Source: Sphingopyxis solisilvae (GTDB lineage Bacteria; Pseudomonadota; Alphaproteobacteria; Sphingomonadales; Sphingomonadaceae). Taken from it: a stretch of 64,000 nucleotides of DNA. Below the pieces are notes generated by a model that was given only the letters and a program-made list of their open reading frames with translations, made no database searches and had not been told where the DNA came from. The stretch covers positions 62,001 to 126,000 of the forward strand of contig NZ_JADKYM010000005.1 in assembly GCF_015475875.1 (NCBI RefSeq), read 5' to 3'. Both the position numbers and the translations under genes were made by a program. Shown here one piece after another: positions 9,105 through 18,042 of this stretch; the first letter of the stretch is position 1; every line of letters begins with the position of its first letter.

Positions 9105-10118
9105 TTACAGATTGAAGCCCCGCACGACCTTCAGCGTTCCCGCCGAAACCTCGATCAGCGCCACGGGCCGGTTTTCGGCGTCGCGTCCCCAATAGAGCCC
9201 GTCCTGCGTGCTTCCCCCGGTCCAGATGCGACCCTGACGGATCGCCCCTGCCGCTTCCGGGGAAAGGTCCAGAGCCGGGATGTCGACCAGCCCTGCCTCG
9301 AGCGGCAGAATTACTTCTGATTGCGCGGCCCCTTGGCCGAACGCATTCAATTTGTCCAGCGAAATCGCGTGTTCGAGCGCGAACGGGCCCGCCTTGGTGC
9401 GGCGAAGCATGGTGACATGGCCGACGGTACCGACGGCATGCGCGATGTCGCGCGCGAGGCTGCGGATGTAAGTACCCTTCGAGACATGGGCGGTAAGGGT
9501 GATTTCCTCCACCCCCTCCCCTTCAGGGGAGGGCAGCGAGACTTGGCGGCTTGCTGGCGTAGTCGCAGCGGGTGGGGGCCATCGGCCTTGCGCAAGGCCG
9601 ATGGCCCCCACCCCAACCCCTCCCCTGAAAGGGAGGGGCTTTAGAGAGTGCACCGTCACCCCCCGCGCCTTCATCTCCACCGCTTCGCCTTTGCGCGCGC
9701 GATCATACGCCCGCTCGCCGTCCACCTTGATCGCCGAATAGGCCGGCGGCACCTGTTCAATCGGCCCGGTAAAGCGCGGCAGCACCGCCTCGATATCGGC
9801 CAGCGTCGGCCGCACATCGCTCACCGCCACCACCTCGCCCTCGGCGTCGAGTCCGGCGGTCTCGGTCCCGAACCGCACCGTAAATTCATAAATCTTGCTC
9901 GCGTCGAGCATCCGCCCGCACAGCTTCGTCGCCTCGCCCAGCGCAATCGGCAGCACCCCGGTCGCCAGCGGGTCGAGCGTTCCGCCATGGCCGACCTTGA
10001 CCTTGCCCAGCCCCGCCTCGCGGCACACGCGCTTGACCGCGCCGACCGCCTGCGTCGATCCTAATCCCAGCGGCTTGTCGAGGATGATCCAGCCGTTCAA
10101 CGCCGTCCGCCCGTCCAT
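9105..10118 (-). CDS. truB: tRNA pseudouridine-55 synthase TruB with an embedded palindromic repeat
   Basis: 337 residues. Isomerises U55 of tRNA T-arms. N-terminal [18 protein letters not shown], catalytic Asp49 in [33 protein letters not shown], then [18 protein letters not shown] and a C-terminal domain. Residues ~160-203 (PLPFRGG to SPEGEGVEE) are not TruB-like: they are the in-frame translation of a 133-bp palindromic element (9512-9644), placed in the loop before the [11 protein letters not shown] strand. The frame is open throughout and flanking motifs are complete, so the enzyme is probably functional with a Gly/Pro-rich insertion. The first 22 bp overlap the end of the upstream GNAT gene, suggesting coupling. 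ATG at 10118. Confidence 0.93.
   Translation of the reverse strand: MDGRTALNGWIILDKPLGLGSTQAVGAVKRVCREAGLGKVKVGHGGTLDPLATGVLPIALGEATKLCGRMLDASKIYEFTVRFGTETAGLDAEGEVVAVSDVRPTLADIEAVLPRFTGPIEQVPPAYSAIKVDGERAYDRARKGEAVEMKARGVTVHSLKPLPFRGGVGVGAIGLAQGRWPPPAATTPASRQVSLPSPEGEGVEEITLTAHVSKGTYIRSLARDIAHAVGTVGHVTMLRRTKAGPFALEHAISLDKLNAFGQGAAQSEVILPLEAGLVDIPALDLSPEAAGAIRQGRIWTGGSTQDGLYWGRDAENRPVALIEVSAGTLKVVRGFNL
9512..9644. repeat. Palindromic element family A, copy 1, in frame inside truB
   Basis: About 133 bp containing three inverted repeats: 9515-9533, a nearly perfect 42-bp palindrome 9571-9612 (19-bp arms around gcgc), and 9617-9638. A second copy (49661-49797) is the same element in inverted orientation and nearly identical over its whole length. 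Here it lies wholly inside the truB reading frame and adds no stop codon. Confidence 0.9.
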
Positions 10119-10642
10119 TCTTCCGCCAGCAGCGACCATAGCGCCGTGTCGCGGACATGGCCGGTCCAGGTGATGCGCTCGGACCGCAATGTCGCTTCCT
10201 TGGTGCAACCCAGTTTGGCGACCGCCGCCTGGCTGCGCGCATTGCGCTCGTCGATACGGAACTCGATCCGGCGGATGCCGACAGCAAACGCATGGTCGAT
10301 CATCAGCCGTTTCAATCGCCCGTTGAACCCGCTGCCGCGCAGGTCGGGGTGGATATAACTGTTGCCGATCTCGACCGTCTGCGCCGTCCAGTCGGGGCGC
10401 AGCCAAGCAGTCATTCCAACTAGGCGGTGGCCGTCGAATATCGCATAGGCCATGCGCCCGCCCGTCCCCGCCAGCGCATCGAAACTCTTGTCGAAATGCC
10501 CGGGGCCAAAGCTTGACGAATAAATGGTCCAGATGTCGGCATCGGCCGCGCAGACGGCGCGCAAAGCCTCGCGATGCGCCTCGCCCAGCTTTTCGAGCCG
10601 CAGGTCACCGTCGATCAGTTCGACATACAGCCGGTCACGCAT
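10097..10642 (-). CDS. GNAT-family N-acetyltransferase
   Basis: 181 residues, starting [13 protein letters not shown]. Resembles the RimJ/RimL-like GNAT branch: [14 protein letters not shown] start, [20 protein letters not shown] with the R-G-S-G acetyl-CoA loop, then [33 protein letters not shown], the typical C-terminal signature in which N-R-S-Q-A-A packs against CoA. Expected to acetylate a protein N-terminus or small amine; the acceptor is unknown. It overlaps tdk (8 bp) upstream and truB (22 bp) downstream, so tdk-GNAT-truB looks like one translationally coupled unit. Confidence 0.85.
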   Translation of the reverse strand: MRDRLYVELIDGDLRLEKLGEAHREALRAVCAADADIWTIYSSSFGPGHFDKSFDALAGTGGRMAYAIFDGHRLVGMTAWLRPDWTAQTVEIGNSYIHPDLRGSGFNGRLKRLMIDHAFAVGIRRIEFRIDERNARSQAAVAKLGCTKEATLRSERITWTGHVRDTALWSLLAEEWTGGRR

Positions 10643-11237
10643 CGGCAATCGCTTCCACCGCCTCGCGCCGTTTTGCCATGAAATGCCGCCGGCACATCGC
10701 AACATAGCGGTCGTTGCCGCCGATTTCGGTCTGCGCGCCCTCGACCACCGCGCGGCCGTTTTCGTCGACGCGCAGGTTCATCGTCGCCTTGCGCCCGCAT
10801 TCGCACACCGCCTTCAGTTCGACGAGCGCATCGGCGATACCCAGCAGCGCCGCCGAACCCGGGAACAGCTCGGCCGAAAAATCGGTGCGCAGCCCATAGC
10901 ACAACACCGGGATATTCGCCTCGTCGGCCAGCCGCGCCAGTTGCAACACCTGTTCGCGCGACAAAAATTGCGCCTCGTCCACCAGCACGCAAGCGAGGGG
11001 GCGCCCGGCATGTTCGGCCGTCACCGTCGTCCACAGGTCGCTGTCGGGATCGAACTTGTGCGCGTCGGCCATCAACCCGATGCGGCTGGTCACCTGCCCG
11101 ACGCCGTAGCGGTCGTCGAGCGCGGCGGTCCACAACATTGTTTCCATGCCGCGTTCGCGATAGTTGAAATCCGCCTGCAACAGCGTGGTCGATTTGCCTG
11201 CGTTCATGCTGGCATAATAGAAGTAGAGCTTCGCCAT
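10635..11237 (-). CDS. tdk: Thymidine kinase
   Basis: 200 residues, the size of type II thymidine kinases. P-loop [11 protein letters not shown] near the N-terminus, Walker B/catalytic [14 protein letters not shown], and the lasso/zinc region with [12 protein letters not shown] and a later Cys in MCRRHF. Phosphorylates thymidine in the pyrimidine salvage pathway. The ATG at 11237 ([10 protein letters not shown]) is the conserved family start. Divergent from the AbgT transporter with a 56-bp shared upstream region; first gene of the probable tdk-GNAT-truB unit. Confidence 0.95.
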   Translation of the reverse strand: MAKLYFYYASMNAGKSTTLLQADFNYRERGMETMLWTAALDDRYGVGQVTSRIGLMADAHKFDPDSDLWTTVTAEHAGRPLACVLVDEAQFLSREQVLQLARLADEANIPVLCYGLRTDFSAELFPGSAALLGIADALVELKAVCECGRKATMNLRVDENGRAVVEGAQTEIGGNDRYVAMCRRHFMAKRREAVEAIADA

Positions 11238-11293
11238 GGACCGGCTATAGTCCGGCGCGAACGAACGACAAGAGTATCAAAGAGGGACGCTGG

Positions 11294-12883
11294 ATGACCG
11301 ACAACGCCGCCGTGGCCGCCGTGCCGCAAAAAGGGTTTCTGGGCTGGATCGAACGCGTCGGCAATCGCTTGCCCGACCCCGTGGTGTTGTTCCTGTGGCT
11401 GGTCGGCATTCTGGTCGTCATCTCGGTGATCGCGTCGGCGGCGGGCTGGTCGGCGCTGCACCCGACCGAGACCGATCCCGAAACCGGGCGGCAAAAGGTG
11501 ATTGCGGCGACCAGCCTGCTCAGCCCCGAAAATATCGCGCGGCTGTGGGTCGATATGCCGACGACCTTCACCCATTTTCACCCGCTCGGCTATGTCCTTG
11601 TCGTCATGCTCGGGGCGGGCGTCGCCGAACGCACCGGGCTGTTCGGTACCGCGATGCGCGCCAGCGTGCGCGGCGCGTCGCCGACGCTGCTCACCCCGAT
11701 CGTCGCGCTGGTCGCGATGATGGGCAATCTGGCCGCCGATGCCGCCTATGTCGTGCTGATCCCGCTCGCCGCGGTGATCTATCACGCCGCCGGTCGCCAT
11801 CCGGTCGCGGGCATTGCCGCGTCCTTCGCCGGGGTTTCGGGCGGCTTTTCGGCGAACCTCCTGCCCGGCCAGCTCGATGCCCTGCTGTTCGGCATCACCC
11901 AGGCCGCGGTCGAAACGGTGTTCGGCACGTGGCAGCCGAATATCGCCGGCAACTGGTATTTTATCGCCGCGATGCTGTTCATCTTCCTGCCCGTGATCTG
12001 GTACGTCACCGACCGCATCATCGAACCGCGCCTCGGCACCTACGTCCCCGCGGGAGCAGCTGCCACGGGCGATGCGGGCGAGCGCGACCGCGCGCTGACC
12101 GATGCCGAGCGCAAGGGGCTGCGCCATGCCGGGCTTGCCATGCTGTTCGTGGTCGCACTGTGGGCGTTCTTCACCCTCGGCCCAGGCACGCCGCTGATCG
12201 ACGAGGCTGGTCCGCCCGAGGCGCGACTGTCGCCCTTTTACCGTTCGCTCGTCGCCGGATTTTTCCTGCTCTTCCTGCTCGCCGGCTGGGCCTATGGCCG
12301 CGCTACCGGCGTCATCGGCAACCACCGCGATCTGGTGAAGATGATGAGCGATTCGATGGGCGACATGGCTTATTATCTTGTCCTCGCCTTTGCCGCGGCG
12401 CATTTCGTCGCGATGTTCGCCTGGTCGAACCTGGGGCTGATCCTCGCCGTGCATGGCGCCGATGGCCTCCGCGCCGCCGACCTTCCCGCGCCGGTCCTGC
12501 TCGCTGCAATCGTCCTGCTTACCGCTGCGCTCAACCTGTTCATCGGGTCGGCGAGCGCCAAATGGGCGCTGCTCGCGCCGGTGCTGGTGCCGATGCTGAT
12601 GCTGCTGGGGATCAGCGCCGAAATGACGACCGCTGCCTATCGCGTCGGCGACGGGGCGACCAACATCATCACCCCGCTGATGGTCTATTTCCCGCTGATC
12701 CTGATCTTTTGCCAGCGCTGGCAACCGAATTTCGGGCTGGGCAGCCTCGCCGCGACGATGCTCCCCTATTCGATCGGCATGTTGATCAGCGGGATCGTCC
12801 TGCTGATGGGCTGGGTCGCGCTCGACCTGCCGCTCGGGCCGGGGGCCGGCGTCCATATCCCGATCCCGACCACCGCGCCATGA
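11294..12883 (+). CDS. AbgT-family transporter
   Basis: 529 residues with about a dozen hydrophobic segments. N-terminal FLGWIERVGNRLPDPVVLFLW is the AbgT start block, followed by GVAERTGLFGTAMR and the paired hairpin regions MGNLAADAAYVVLIPLAAVIYHAAGRHP and NLFIGSASAKWALLAPVLVPMLML, ending VGDGATNIITPLMVYFPLIL. AbgT proteins import p-aminobenzoyl-glutamate or export sulfonamides, driven by the proton gradient. No abgA/B hydrolase lies nearby, so import versus drug/pABA export cannot be decided. Start ATG 11294. Confidence 0.92.
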   Translation: MTDNAAVAAVPQKGFLGWIERVGNRLPDPVVLFLWLVGILVVISVIASAAGWSALHPTETDPETGRQKVIAATSLLSPENIARLWVDMPTTFTHFHPLGYVLVVMLGAGVAERTGLFGTAMRASVRGASPTLLTPIVALVAMMGNLAADAAYVVLIPLAAVIYHAAGRHPVAGIAASFAGVSGGFSANLLPGQLDALLFGITQAAVETVFGTWQPNIAGNWYFIAAMLFIFLPVIWYVTDRIIEPRLGTYVPAGAAATGDAGERDRALTDAERKGLRHAGLAMLFVVALWAFFTLGPGTPLIDEAGPPEARLSPFYRSLVAGFFLLFLLAGWAYGRATGVIGNHRDLVKMMSDSMGDMAYYLVLAFAAAHFVAMFAWSNLGLILAVHGADGLRAADLPAPVLLAAIVLLTAALNLFIGSASAKWALLAPVLVPMLMLLGISAEMTTAAYRVGDGATNIITPLMVYFPLILIFCQRWQPNFGLGSLAATMLPYSIGMLISGIVLLMGWVALDLPLGPGAGVHIPIPTTAP

Positions 12884-12988
12884 CGCCGGGCAGGGCTGCC
12901 GATTGCGGCGGGCTTGCTTGACACGTTTGGGCGCCCCTCCCATGCTGCGCAGCAAAAGTGCAGCATGAAATAGCAAGGGAGGGCTGCC

Positions 12989-14404
12989 ATGCGGCTGATG
13001 CCGGTGACCGACGCGATGTTCCTGTGGGGGGAAAGCCGCGAGATGCCGATGCACATCGGCGGCATCAACCTTTATACGCTGCCCGAAGGCGTTGACGAGA
13101 CCGACTGGCTCAACGAACAGCTGACGTTGCTCCGCCAGTCCGAAGGGCTCCGGCGGCCGTTCAGCGAAGTGCTGAAGCTCACCCCCTTTGGCCAGTACGG
13201 CCCGATCCGCCTCCAGCCCGACCGCGACATCGACATGCACTATCATGTTCGCGCCGCGGCGCTGCCCAAGCCGGGGCGCTATCGCGAGATGTTCGAACTC
13301 GCCTCGCGCCTCCACTCGGGGCTGCTCGACCGCACGCGGCCCTTGTGGGAAATCACGCTGATTTCGGGGCTGCCCAACCGGCAGATCGCAACCTTCAAGA
13401 AAATCCATCACGCGCTGATGGACGGCGCCGCGAGCATCCATTTCTACAACTCGATGCTCTCGCCCGATCCCGAAGAGCGCCGCACCGCGTCGCCGCTGTC
13501 GGTCGAGGCTTACGAAGCGTACAAGCGCAAGTTCCCTGCCCCCAAAAAACCGCCGCGCCCCGACCTGACCGATATCAAGGCGATCGGCGATTTCCTCAAG
13601 GAACAATGGGGCAACAGCGTCGGCGTGACCAAGGCGATGAACCAATATCTCGCTGCGATGTTCGGTATCGGCGGTGACGGGCTGGTCACCCCCTTCACCC
13701 GCGTGCCGCGCACCAGCTTCAACCGCAACATCACCGGCGCGCGACGCTTCGTCGCGCAAAGCTGGTCGCTCGAGCGCGTCCGCGCGATGGGCAAGGCCTA
13801 TGACGGGACGATCAACGACGCGGTGCTCGGCATGTGCGCGGGCGCGATGCGCAAATATCTGCAATCGCTGAACGAACTGCCCGACAAGCCGCTGAAAGCG
13901 ATGGCGCCGGTGTCGATCCGGCCCAAGGACGACGTCGATTCGGGCAATTCGGTCGCGTCGGTGACCGCGAATTTGGCGACGCATATCGACGATCCGGCGG
14001 CGCGCATGGCGGCGATCCAGGAATCGATGAACTCGGCCAAGGCGCAGCTGCGCGCGATGACCGCGCAGCAGATCCAGCTTTACACCGCGATCACCAGCTT
14101 CCCGATGATGCTCACCGCGCTGACGCGCACCGCCGACAAATTTCCGGCCTATTCGGCGACGATCTCGAACGTCCCCGGTCCGCGCGAGCAGATGTACTGG
14201 AACGGTGCGCGCCTCGACGGCATGTATCCCGCGAGCATCCCGGTCGACGGCATGGCGATGAACATCACCCAGGTGTCGAACTTCAAGAATATCGACTTTG
14301 GCATCACCGCCTGCCGCCGCAGCGTCCCCCATGCGCAGCGGATGATCGACTATCTGGAGGATGCACTGGTCGAACTGGAGGACGCGGCGGGGATCAAGCG
14401 CTGA
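12989..14404 (+). CDS. Wax ester synthase/diacylglycerol acyltransferase (WS/DGAT), first paralogue
   Basis: 471 residues. Makes wax esters or triacylglycerol by transferring acyl groups from acyl-CoA to alcohols or diacylglycerol. N-terminal MRLMPVTDAMFLWGESREMP, active site KIHHALMDGAAS (HHxxxDG), then NDAVLGMCAGAMRKYL and the C-terminal ISNVPGPREQMYWNGARLDG block, all in family order and length. A ribosome site (gggagg) lies a few bases before the ATG at 12989. A second WS/DGAT of this window is at 61932-63506; the two are divergent paralogues rather than a recent duplication. Confidence 0.93.
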   Translation: MRLMPVTDAMFLWGESREMPMHIGGINLYTLPEGVDETDWLNEQLTLLRQSEGLRRPFSEVLKLTPFGQYGPIRLQPDRDIDMHYHVRAAALPKPGRYREMFELASRLHSGLLDRTRPLWEITLISGLPNRQIATFKKIHHALMDGAASIHFYNSMLSPDPEERRTASPLSVEAYEAYKRKFPAPKKPPRPDLTDIKAIGDFLKEQWGNSVGVTKAMNQYLAAMFGIGGDGLVTPFTRVPRTSFNRNITGARRFVAQSWSLERVRAMGKAYDGTINDAVLGMCAGAMRKYLQSLNELPDKPLKAMAPVSIRPKDDVDSGNSVASVTANLATHIDDPAARMAAIQESMNSAKAQLRAMTAQQIQLYTAITSFPMMLTALTRTADKFPAYSATISNVPGPREQMYWNGARLDGMYPASIPVDGMAMNITQVSNFKNIDFGITACRRSVPHAQRMIDYLEDALVELEDAAGIKR

Positions 14405-14497
14405 CGGCGCGGTAGTACGCCCGGTACATCTTGGCCTTTTACACCCTCGCCCACCCGGCCTAAACAGCCTGCGCGGCTGATCGGGAGGGGAAACGCC

Positions 14498-15421
14498 ATG
14501 CTGGGCAAATTCGACGCACTGGACCGGCTCGTCCAGCTGCTGCTGCTGATCGCCGCACTCGGCGCGATCGCCAATGGCGGGTTCATGCTCTTCGATCCGC
14601 TTGCCTGGTATGTCTTCATTCCGACCGTCATCACCACCGGACCGCCGAACGCGCATTTTATCCGCGACATCGGGCTTGCCTATGCCGGGTCGGGGCTGAT
14701 CCTGCTCTACGCCGCCGGACATCCGATCCTGCGCTGGCGCGCCGCTGTCGTCGGCGGGCTGTGGCTGACCTTGCACGGTTTGCTGCATATCTATGAAGTG
14801 ATCGCGGGCATCTGCGGCCCCGCGACCTTCTGGGCCGACGCGCCCGGGGTGCTCGGCCACCCCTTGCTCGTCATCGTGGCGCTGACCATCCTGTTCGCGC
14901 GCCAGCGGATCGCCCCCGCGGGCATCCCGGCGCGCCTGTTCGCCCGGGCCGCCAACAAAGCGACCGGCGGCAACAGCCCCTATCTGCCCGACCTCGTCGC
15001 CGCGCCGGGCCACGCGGCCGAAAAGTTCCAGCATTTCATGCCCGTCACCGCGCACCGCCACGCCGCCCCCGCCGACGCCTTCCACGCTGCGCGGATCGGC
15101 GCGACGCTCGCCGCCGATTGCGGCCCCTGCGCGCTGATCGCCGCCGAGAGCGCACGCGGCGACGGCGTCGATCGCGCCACCGTCAACCGCCTGCTCGCCG
15201 GCGACCCGCCCGCCGACCTTGCCGAAGCCTTCGCCTTCGGCGCCGCGGTCGGCGCCCACGACCCCGCCGCCGACGCGCATGGCGCGCAGGTCGAAATGCT
15301 CTACGGGCGCACCATACGCTTCGAAATGGCACTGACCGCCGCGACCGTCACCGCCTATCCGGCGCTCAAACGCGGCCTTGGCTTCGCCAACAGCTGCGCG
15401 CTCCACAAGCTCGAGGTTTGA
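14498..15421 (+). CDS. Membrane protein fused to an AhpD/carboxymuconolactone-decarboxylase-like domain
   Basis: 307 residues. Residues ~10-150 hold four hydrophobic segments (VQLLLLIAALGAIANGGFM, FIRDIGLAYAGSGLILLYAA, AAVVGGLWLTLHGLLHIYEV, LLVIVALTILFA). After a linker, residues ~190-300 look like the all-helical AhpD/CMD fold: DCGPCALIAAESAR carries a C-x-x-C and is followed by VNRLLAGDPP and LAEAFAFGAAVGAHD. AhpD-like CxxC proteins are thiol peroxidase-type antioxidant enzymes. The combination with a membrane domain is unusual and I do not recognise it as a named family. Good RBS (gggagggg) before ATG 14498. Confidence 0.6.
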   Translation: MLGKFDALDRLVQLLLLIAALGAIANGGFMLFDPLAWYVFIPTVITTGPPNAHFIRDIGLAYAGSGLILLYAAGHPILRWRAAVVGGLWLTLHGLLHIYEVIAGICGPATFWADAPGVLGHPLLVIVALTILFARQRIAPAGIPARLFARAANKATGGNSPYLPDLVAAPGHAAEKFQHFMPVTAHRHAAPADAFHAARIGATLAADCGPCALIAAESARGDGVDRATVNRLLAGDPPADLAEAFAFGAAVGAHDPAADAHGAQVEMLYGRTIRFEMALTAATVTAYPALKRGLGFANSCALHKLEV

Positions 15422-15452
15422 CAGCAACGGCAGAGCGCGACACATCGCGCCG

Positions 15453-15932
15453 ATGACCATCGCAATCCGCCCCGCCACATCCGCCGATCTGCCGCTGATC
15501 GCGCAGTTCATCCGCGATCTCGCCGAATATGAAAAGCTCGCGCACGAAGTTCGCTTCGACGAAACCAGGCTTGGCGAAAAGCTGTTCGGTCCGCGGCCTT
15601 ATGCCGAAGTCGTGATCGGTGAAATCGAGAGCACGCCGCAAGGCTTCGCGCTCTTCTTCCACAATTTCTCGACCTTCGAGGGACGCCCCGGCCTCTATCT
15701 GGAGGATCTGTTCGTGCGCCCCGCCGCGCGCGGATCGGGACTCGGCAAGGCGCTGCTCGCGCATCTTGCCCGGCTATGTGTGGACCGCGACTGCGCGCGG
15801 CTCGAATGGAGCGTGCTCGACTGGAACGCCCCGGCGATCGGCTTTTACCAGAGCCTCGGCGCCAGGCTAATGGACGAATGGACGGTCATGCGCGTCGACG
15901 GTGACGCGCTGACCGATCTGGCCGCTGCCTGA
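15453..15932 (+). CDS. GNAT-family N-acetyltransferase
   Basis: 159 residues, starting MTIAIRPATSADLPLIAQFI. Conserved GNAT parts are visible: EYEKLAHEV, GFALFFHNFSTFEGRPGLYLEDLFV, acetyl-CoA loop RPAARGSGLGKALLAHLA, and CARLEWSVLDWNAPAIGFYQSLGA. The YLEDLFVRP...EWSVLDWN pattern is that of the diamine/spermidine acetyltransferase-like branch, so a small amine acceptor is plausible but unproven. The start at 15453 is preferred to the longer reading from 15378, which overlaps the previous gene. Confidence 0.87.
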   Translation: MTIAIRPATSADLPLIAQFIRDLAEYEKLAHEVRFDETRLGEKLFGPRPYAEVVIGEIESTPQGFALFFHNFSTFEGRPGLYLEDLFVRPAARGSGLGKALLAHLARLCVDRDCARLEWSVLDWNAPAIGFYQSLGARLMDEWTVMRVDGDALTDLAAA

Positions 15933-16085
15933 CGTATAAAAAGGACAGCAATTTCAGCCCCGCCTGCGCGCCATTTGCTACTTCCCCCCAATCATGCTCT
16001 CCTGCCCCCGGGCCGCACCGGGCTCGCATGTTTGCGAGCGAGTCGTTCCTCCTCAACGGAGGCCGACGACAACAGGGGAAAGACC

Positions 16086-16553
16086 ATGCACAGCAAGTTG
16101 TATGCCGCTTCGGCGGCCCTTTTCGTGATGGCCATGGCGCCGCTTGCCAGCGCCCAGATGCCGACCTTGTCGGCGGAACAAAGTGAAGCGTGGAAGATCG
16201 TCCAGCAGAGCTGGGTCGACGACGTCGCGCAGAATGGCAAATGGCCCGCCGAATATGCCGATCCGCAGATGGTGGTGTGGTCGGCCGAATTCGCCGCGCC
16301 GCGCGGCAAGGATTCGGCGGTGCGCTGGACCAAGTTCCAGAACACGCAGGGCAAGGTGATCCAATATGAACTGAGCCCGCAGTCGATCTCGCTCAGCGGC
16401 GACACCGCAGTCGTGACCTATGCGCTGACCATCGTCAGCCAGCGCGGTACCGACAAACCCGAATGGGGCAAGGAAGCGATTGTGGAAACGCTGGTGCGCA
16501 CCGCCACCGGCTGGAAATTCCTGTCCTCAACCAGCTTCGCGCTCGGCAAATAG
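16086..16553 (+). CDS. Secreted DUF4440/NTF2-like protein
   Basis: 155 residues with a cleavable signal peptide (MHSKLYAASAALFVMAMAPL, cleavage after ASA-Q). The mature part shows the NTF2-like cone fold pattern of DUF4440: SEAWKIVQQSWVDDVAQ, ending VRTATGWKFLSSTSF. Such proteins are small periplasmic binding or ketosteroid-isomerase-like proteins with few known functions. RBS (ggggaaa) just before ATG 16086; a longer reading from 15975 would hide the signal peptide. The 150 bp upstream contain only a short hairpin (16022-16039). Confidence 0.75.
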   Translation: MHSKLYAASAALFVMAMAPLASAQMPTLSAEQSEAWKIVQQSWVDDVAQNGKWPAEYADPQMVVWSAEFAAPRGKDSAVRWTKFQNTQGKVIQYELSPQSISLSGDTAVVTYALTIVSQRGTDKPEWGKEAIVETLVRTATGWKFLSSTSFALGK

Positions 16554-16560
16554 GGGATTG

Positions 16561-16592
16561 CGGCGGCTACGCCCGCAAGAGCGTAGCCGCCG
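16561..16592. terminator. Bidirectional hairpin between convergent genes
   Basis: Perfect 12-bp inverted repeat (16561-16572 with 16581-16592, 8-nt loop) between two converging genes, 8 bp after the stop of the DUF4440-like gene and 12 bp from the stop of the opposing one. No clear U-run on either side. Confidence 0.6.
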
Positions 16593-16603
16593 TCAGCCGC
16601 ACT

Positions 16604-16801
16604 TCAGCGCTTGCGCGCGAACCAGACCAGAAATATCCCGACCACCATCGTCACGATGCCGTTGCGCGTCCACACCGTGTCGCCCAGCATGAAGCTGCTC
16701 GCCGGCCAGCGCACAATGTCCAGCCCTTGTAGCGCCCACAGGCCGCCAACCAGGATCATCGCGACCCCCACGATCGCCAGAACGCCCTTCAATGCACCCA
16801 T
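16604..16801 (-). CDS. Small two-TM membrane protein
   Basis: 65 residues: MGALKGVLAIVGVAMILVGG forms a first membrane helix, a short loop with ASSFMLGDTVWTRNG follows, then a second helix IVTMVVGIFLVWFARKR with a positively charged end. No enzyme motif. Similar tiny proteins are common in sphingomonads, where they are annotated only as hypothetical. It starts 10 bp after the stop of the acyltransferase gene on the same strand and probably shares its transcript. Confidence 0.7.
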   Translation of the reverse strand: MGALKGVLAIVGVAMILVGGLWALQGLDIVRWPASSFMLGDTVWTRNGIVTMVVGIFLVWFARKR

Positions 16802-16811
16802 GCTGCCCTCC

Positions 16812-17945
16812 CTATCGGCGCTGCAATCCGATCAGCGGTCGCAGCCAGCCGATGCTGCGCCCGATCCGATAGAAAAGCCAGCATCCTGTCACTGTCGCCG
16901 CGAGCAGAATCAGGAACGATGGCAGCGCCGTGACATTGGCGCCGAGCAGACACCAGCCGACAACAACGATGATCGTCTGGTGAATGATGTAGAATGGGAA
17001 CACCGCCTCGGCGAGCATCGCGCGCTTTGGATGGTCGCGGTTCCAATATCGGTCGGCGATCCCCAGCAGCGCGACGATCGTCGCCCATCCCTGCACTTGC
17101 CGCGCGACATGGAACATCGTCACCGCCCAATCGGGCGCCCTGGTGTCGCCGGGCCATGTCCATTCGACCCAGCCGATCGGCATAAAGGCAATGACCGCCA
17201 GGACGGCGGCCGCTTGCCAGCAGCGCGCCACGGCCGCAAACAGCTCCGGCCGCACCCGCAGCAGCCAGCCGACTCCGAACGCCATCAGATAATGAAGGTG
17301 CGACGGCCCGTCGTCGAACAGCGCATGCGTCTCGTCATGCTCGGGGAAGGCCAAGTAGATCGCGATCCACAGCAGCATCGGGACGATGAGCAGACCCCAT
17401 CCGCGCAGCAGCCGCGCTGCACCGTCCGAAATCCGCGCCCGGGCCGGTGCAGGGACAACCGCAATCACCAGCGCCGCCAGCATCGTGTAAACCCACAGAT
17501 ACACGACGAACCACAGATGCTGCCAGGTCGGCAGCGCGATGCCGTCGATGAACTGGAAACCGAAATAATCGTGTAGCCAGAAATGCAGGAAGCCATGCGG
17601 ATAGCCATGCTGCCCCGCCAGATCGATCCACGGCTGCGGCGGAATGATGACGATCACCGCAAAAATCAGCGGGATCAGCAACCGCGTGCTTCGCGACCGC
17701 GCGAACGCACCGCTACCGCCCAGCTTGGCGAACAGGGCGGCGCTCGCATAACCCGAGACGAAGAAAAGCAAAGCCAGCCGCCAGCCATTCGTCGCGAGCA
17801 TCGGGATCGCCACCCAATCGAGCGGCTGCGCGATCTTCACATGCCAGCCCCACGGCACGAAATACATGCCGATATGATAGAGGATCAGCAGCGTAAATGC
17901 CCCGATCCGCAGCCAGTCCATGCCGTAATGGCGCGTGGAATTCAT
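16812..17945 (-). CDS. Acyltransferase-3 family membrane protein
   Basis: 377 residues with roughly ten hydrophobic helices. The N-terminal YGMDWLRIGAFTLLILYHIG carries the family His, followed by NGWRLALLFFVSGYASAALF and RSTRLLIPLIFAVIVIIPP. Acyltransferase-3 (OafA/OpgC-type) proteins transfer acyl or succinyl groups from the cytoplasm onto envelope glycans; the target here is unknown. The start MNSTRHYG (17945) is preferred; extending to 18074 would run through a palindromic element (17963-18039). Confidence 0.85.
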   Translation of the reverse strand: MNSTRHYGMDWLRIGAFTLLILYHIGMYFVPWGWHVKIAQPLDWVAIPMLATNGWRLALLFFVSGYASAALFAKLGGSGAFARSRSTRLLIPLIFAVIVIIPPQPWIDLAGQHGYPHGFLHFWLHDYFGFQFIDGIALPTWQHLWFVVYLWVYTMLAALVIAVVPAPARARISDGAARLLRGWGLLIVPMLLWIAIYLAFPEHDETHALFDDGPSHLHYLMAFGVGWLLRVRPELFAAVARCWQAAAVLAVIAFMPIGWVEWTWPGDTRAPDWAVTMFHVARQVQGWATIVALLGIADRYWNRDHPKRAMLAEAVFPFYIIHQTIIVVVGWCLLGANVTALPSFLILLAATVTGCWLFYRIGRSIGWLRPLIGLQRR

Positions 17946-17962
17946 GCGCTGCCTCCCCATCC

Positions 17963-18039
17963 CGTCATTGCGAGCGCAGCGAAGCAATCCAGAGTGGTTT
18001 ACGCGGGCTCCGGATTGCTTCGCTGCGCTCGCAATGACG
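17963..18039. repeat. Palindromic element family G, copy 1
   Basis: 77 bp with perfect 28-bp arms (17963-17990 and 18012-18039) around a short centre containing ggtttacgcg. A second copy lies at 63528-63611. It sits between the acyltransferase start and the carboxyltransferase stop. Confidence 0.9.
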
Positions 18040-18042
18040 AGG

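Noticed and set aside
11204-15511. A 1435-codon open frame on the minus strand
   Set aside because: It runs antisense through the AbgT, WS/DGAT and AhpD-fusion genes, has low-complexity Arg/Asp/His-rich translation and no domain; typical shadow of high-GC coding DNA.
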